Source of the DNA: JBOFLG01 sp051657745
GTDB lineage: Bacteria > Actinomycetota > Actinomycetes > Actinomycetales > Dermatophilaceae
Length of the DNA: 7,247 nucleotides
Direction of reading: 5' to 3'
Assembly (NCBI GenBank): GCA_051657745.1
Contig: JBOFLG010000268.1
Coordinates: 1-7,247, forward strand
In this document: piece by piece, positions 5,095 through 7,247 of the stretch
Numbering within the stretch: position 1 is the first letter of the stretch
How the letters are laid out: the number at the start of each line of letters is the position of its first letter
Program-made: the position numbers and the translations under genes
Notes under the pieces: model-generated
Databases searched by the model: none
What the model saw: the letters and a program-made list of their open reading frames with translations, nothing else
What the model was told of the DNA's origin: nothing

Positions 5095-6282
5095 ATGTTC
5101 GAGTTGAGGCCGGACCACGAGGAGTTCCGCGCCGTCGTGCGGGAGTTCGCCGTCGACGCGGTCGAGCCGCAGGTCGCGACCTGGGATCGGGAGCACCATT
5201 TTCCGGCCGAGCTCATGCCCCAGCTGGGCGACCTGGGGCTGTTCGGGCTAGTCGTGCCCGAGGAGTTCGGTGGCTCGCTCGAGGCCAGCGACGGCGGTGC
5301 GTTCACCAGCCTGTGCGTCGCGATCGAGGAACTCGGCCGGGTCGACCAGTCGATCGGCATCACGCTCTCCGCCGGGGTCGGGCTCGGCATCAATCCGATC
5401 CTGACGTACGGCAGCGTGGAGCAGCAGCGCCGCTGGCTCCCTGACCTGGTCAGCGGCCGGGCGCTCGCCGGCTTCGGCCTCACCGAGGATGGCGCCGGGT
5501 CCGATGCCGGCGCCACCCGCACCCGGGCGGTGCTCGACGGCGGGTACTGGGTCATCGACGGCGCGAAGGCATTCATCACCAACTCCGGCACGCCGATCAC
5601 CACGGTCGTCACCGTGACGGCTCGGACCGGCAGCACGGATGACGGGCGCGCCGAGATCTCGGCGATCCTGGTCCCGTCCGGAACCTCGGGGTTCATCGTC
5701 GAGCCGGCGTACGACAAGCTTGGCTGGAACAGTTCGGACACCCACGGCCTGTCCTTCAGTGGATGCCGCGTGCCGGCCGCGAACCTGCTCGGCGAGCGCG
5801 GCCGCGGTGTCTCCCAGTTCCTCAAGACCCTGGATGACGGCCGCATCGCGATCAGCGCCCTCGCCCTCGGGCTGATCACCCGGATGCGGGAGGAGGCGGC
5901 CGCCTACGCGAAGGTTCGCACCACGTTCGGCCGGCCGATCGGCGCCAACCAGGGCGTCGCGTTCCGGATCGCCGACCTCGCCGTCATGGAGGAGAGTGCA
6001 CGACTGCTCACCTATCGGGCGGCGTGGCTCAAGGACGAGCACGAGGCCGGTCGGCGAGCGGCCCAGGAGGTGACCCAGGCAGCGGCGAAGGCCAAGCTGT
6101 ACACGTCCGAGGCCGCCGTCGATGCCACTCGGATCGCGACCCAGGTGTTCGGCGGCAACGGCTTCATGGAGGAGTACCCAGTGGCCCGGTTCTACCGCGA
6201 TGCGAAGATCCTCGAGATCGGCGAGGGCACCTCGGAGGTGCAGCGAATGGTGCTTGCCAAGGGCCTCGGGCTCCCAGGATGA
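5095..6282 (+). CDS. Acyl-CoA dehydrogenase, FAD-dependent
   Basis: This 395-aa enzyme oxidises an acyl-CoA to its trans-2-enoyl-CoA, passing electrons to electron-transfer flavoprotein in the cytoplasm. The length is normal for a short/medium-chain-type family member. The N-terminal helical domain starts LRPDHEEFRAVVREF. The first family signature, GLTEDGAGSDAGA, is at 128-140 in the beta-domain, and the second is at 350-370 (QVFGGNGFMEEYPVARFYRDA). The segment RTTFGRPIGANQ (275-286) is typical of the FAD-binding C-terminal domain. Glu377 in GEGTSEVQR lies where the catalytic base of MCAD/SCAD sits. Isovaleryl-CoA dehydrogenases usually lack Glu there and use one in an earlier helix, so straight or short acyl-CoAs are at least as likely as isovaleryl-CoA. 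It is the first gene of an operon divergent from the MerR regulator and is followed, after a repeat array, by a carboxyltransferase gene, as in actinobacterial acyl-CoA catabolic clusters. Confidence 0.94.
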   Translation: MFELRPDHEEFRAVVREFAVDAVEPQVATWDREHHFPAELMPQLGDLGLFGLVVPEEFGGSLEASDGGAFTSLCVAIEELGRVDQSIGITLSAGVGLGINPILTYGSVEQQRRWLPDLVSGRALAGFGLTEDGAGSDAGATRTRAVLDGGYWVIDGAKAFITNSGTPITTVVTVTARTGSTDDGRAEISAILVPSGTSGFIVEPAYDKLGWNSSDTHGLSFSGCRVPAANLLGERGRGVSQFLKTLDDGRIAISALALGLITRMREEAAAYAKVRTTFGRPIGANQGVAFRIADLAVMEESARLLTYRAAWLKDEHEAGRRAAQEVTQAAAKAKLYTSEAAVDATRIATQVFGGNGFMEEYPVARFYRDAKILEIGEGTSEVQRMVLAKGLGLPG

Positions 6283-6620
6283 GCGGCACCGACGGCACCG
6301 ACGGCACCAGCGGCACCGACGGCACCCCGCCACCGCCGAATCGTCCAATTGGTCACTTGTCCCCGGATCGACCACCTGGTCACCTGCCGCCGAATCGTCC
6401 AATTGGTCACTTGTCCCCGAACCGTCCAATTGGTCACTTGTCCCCGGATCGACCACCTGGTCACCTGCCGCCGAATCGACCAATTGGTCACTTGTCTCCG
6501 AATCGACCAATTGGTCACGTTGGCCCACCTCCACCACCTACGTCGCATGCGGCCGAATCGACCAATTGGTCACTTATCCCCGGATCGACCACCTGGTCAC
6601 GCGGGGTGCGAGGTGGATGA
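6279..6620 (+). CDS. Possible repeat-encoded small ORF (113 aa), doubtful
   Basis: The ATG at 6279 overlaps the dehydrogenase stop as ATGA. The frame runs to a TGA at 6618-6620, overlapping the carboxyltransferase GTG by 8 nt. The product would begin MSGTDGTDGTSGTDG and then repeat a 9-residue unit, NRPIGHLSP alternating with DRPPGHLPP. After a +1 shift in the degenerate eighth unit it changes to ESTNWSL and GSTTWS. Overlaps at both ends fit a coupled operon gene. However, the repeat is stop-free in most frames, there is no clear ribosome binding site, and no known domain is present. It may equally be untranslated spacer. Confidence 0.25.
   Translation: MSGTDGTDGTSGTDGTPPPPNRPIGHLSPDRPPGHLPPNRPIGHLSPNRPIGHLSPDRPPGHLPPNRPIGHLSPNRPIGHVGPPPPPTSHAAESTNWSLIPGSTTWSRGVRGG
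6285..6326 (+). repeat. 9-bp tandem repeat GGCACCGAC
   Basis: Units begin at 6285, 6294, 6303, 6312 and 6321. The third reads GGCACCAGC and the last is truncated to GGCACC. The tract starts 2 nt after the dehydrogenase stop and leads into the 27-bp array, whose unit is exactly three times as long. In the frame of the possible small ORF it reads Gly-Thr-Asp. Confidence 0.85.
6336..6600 (+). repeat. Ten-unit 27-bp tandem array (minisatellite)
   Basis: Units begin at 6336, 6363, 6390, 6417, 6444, 6471, 6498, 6525, 6553 and 6580. Type A units (1, 3, 4, 6, 7, 9) are centred on CCAATTGG; in 6, 7 and 9 this extends to the 12-bp palindrome GACCAATTGGTC. Type B units (2, 5, 10) carry GACCACCTGGTC, a dyad with a mismatched centre. 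Unit 8 is a degenerate B unit with one extra base, so the core-to-core distance from unit 7 to unit 9 is 55 rather than 54. B occurs at 2, 5 and 8, giving a higher-order period of 81 bp that breaks at unit 10. Units abut without spacers. The array fills the space between the dehydrogenase and carboxyltransferase genes. Function is unknown; protein-binding array, RNA hairpin series or inert minisatellite are all possible. Confidence 0.93.
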
Positions 6621-7247
6621 CGCCGGCGGCTCCGATCCGCGGGTCGCGGACGTTCGGGCGCGGCTCGAGGCGGCGCGCGCAGCGTCATCCGCACCGTCCG
6701 AGAAGGCGGCGGCCACGCTCGCGAGCCAGGGCAAGCTCGCCGTGCGCGGCCGGGTGGGGCTGCTGGTCGACGACGGCTCGTGGGTCGAGGACGGCCGGTA
6801 CGCCAACGCCCGCGCCGCCGGGCTACCGGCCGACGGCGTGGTCACCGGCCGCGGCACCGTCGACGGCCGGACCGCGGTCATCATCGCGAACGACCCCACG
6901 GTCAAGGCTGGCTCGTGGGGGGCGCGCACCGTCGAGAAGATCGTGCGCGCCACCGAGGCTGCGCTCCGGGAGGAGTTGCCGGTCTTCTGGCTGGTCGACA
7001 GCGCCGGCGCGCGGATCACCGACCAGGTCGAGATGTTCCCCGGGCGGCGCGGCGCGGGGCGCATCTTCCACCACCAGGTGGCGCTCTCGGGGAAGGTGCC
7101 GCAGGTGTGCTGCCTGTTCGGGCCGAGCGCGGCGGGCGGCGCGTACATCCCGAGCTTCTGCGACCTGGTCATCATGGTCGAGGGCAACGCGTCGATGTAC
7201 CTCGGCAGCCCGCGGATGGCGGAGATGGTGGTCGGCGAGACCGTGAC
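6613..7247 (+). CDS. Acyl-CoA carboxylase carboxyltransferase (beta) subunit, partial
   Basis: The first 211 codons are present and the gene runs off the window edge. The family transfers CO2 from carboxybiotin to an acyl-CoA and works with a biotin carboxylase/carrier subunit probably encoded downstream. The crotonase-like core shows the first oxyanion-hole loop SAGAR (130-134), followed by MFPGRRGAGRIF (141-152), and the second, GPSAAGGAYIP (170-180). The sequence is of the PCC/AccD type: methylcrotonyl-CoA carboxylase beta subunits usually have SGGAFLP in place of SAGARIT. So the substrate is probably not methylcrotonyl-CoA, though this cannot be settled here. The GTG at 6613 is preceded by GGGG 6 nt upstream, a weak site. 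The frame is open back to the dehydrogenase stop, and ATG 6547 inside the repeat array is an alternative start. The N-terminus from 6613 (ADVRARLEAARAA) is normal for the family. Confidence 0.9.
   Translation, partial: MDDAGGSDPRVADVRARLEAARAASSAPSEKAAATLASQGKLAVRGRVGLLVDDGSWVEDGRYANARAAGLPADGVVTGRGTVDGRTAVIIANDPTVKAGSWGARTVEKIVRATEAALREELPVFWLVDSAGARITDQVEMFPGRRGAGRIFHHQVALSGKVPQVCCLFGPSAAGGAYIPSFCDLVIMVEGNASMYLGSPRMAEMVVGETV

Noticed and set aside
4842..5879. Minus-strand open frame of 345 codons overlapping the operator and dehydrogenase gene
   Set aside because: It is a shadow of real genes on both sides, rich in Ser/Arg/Pro, with no domain and no ribosome binding site. It would translate through the 42-bp operator.
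5248..6537. Long minus-strand open frame (429 codons) starting in the repeat array and running antisense through the dehydrogenase gene
   Set aside because: It is antisense to a confidently identified acyl-CoA dehydrogenase and reads as low-complexity Asp/Arg/Gly-rich sequence. Its length comes from GC-rich codon bias plus a stop-free repeat.
6336..6600. CRISPR array
   Set aside because: The 27-bp units abut directly with no unique spacers, and no cas genes are in view.
6283..6612. Rho-independent terminator between the dehydrogenase and carboxyltransferase genes
   Set aside because: Individual hairpins of the array are only 5-6 bp and AT-centred, with no U-tract, and the two genes look like one operon. 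A modulatory role is possible, but a terminator call is not supported.

Overview
The window looks like chromosome from a high-GC actinobacterium. Codon third positions are overwhelmingly G or C, GTG starts occur, terminators are long GC hairpins without U-tracts, and the protein families (GH5_1 endoglucanase, beta-helix/AAA+ fusion, MerR/acyl-CoA dehydrogenase/AccD cluster) fit. I cannot name the genus.

Left part (1-2551). A probable 3' end of an upstream gene overlaps, as ATGA, the start of an unrecognised 238-residue protein (56-772, +). That gene converges on a large minus-strand gene (884-2551) encoding an N-terminal right-handed beta-helix joined to a CbxX/CfqX (SpoVK/EccA-like) AAA+ ATPase. 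A 13-bp perfect hairpin between them can terminate both transcripts.

Middle (2552-4501). A 256-bp divergent intergenic region holds two operator-like dyads (2574-2589 and 2640-2659). It separates the AAA+ gene from a secreted or membrane-anchored GH5 endoglucanase (2808-4208, +) that closely resembles the catalytic domain of Acidothermus E1 but has no carbohydrate-binding module. A 15-bp perfect hairpin follows it. The rest up to 4501, between two converging genes, holds only a short 20-bp-period direct repeat and a weak hairpin.

Right part (4502-7247). This is a catabolic acyl-CoA module. A MerR/LiuR-like regulator (4502-4894, -) diverges from an acyl-CoA dehydrogenase (5095-6282, +) and an acyl-CoA carboxylase carboxyltransferase subunit (6613 to beyond the edge, +). 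Regulator and operon share one 42-bp control element (4900-4941), an 18-bp perfect inverted repeat around a 6-bp AACGTC module. It contains a 16-bp palindrome and a matching promoter-like hexamer pair on each strand. The regulator's GTG sits where the minus-strand transcript should begin, which suggests a leaderless mRNA.

The most unusual structure is the 330-bp gap between the dehydrogenase and carboxylase genes. It consists of a 9-bp repeat followed by ten 27-bp units, most centred on CCAATTGG or CCACCTGG, with a higher-order pattern of three units (81 bp). It lacks stop codons in all three forward frames, so the dehydrogenase stop is the only stop between the two enzymes in their common frame. 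It also contains a possible 113-codon ORF that overlaps both neighbours at its ends.
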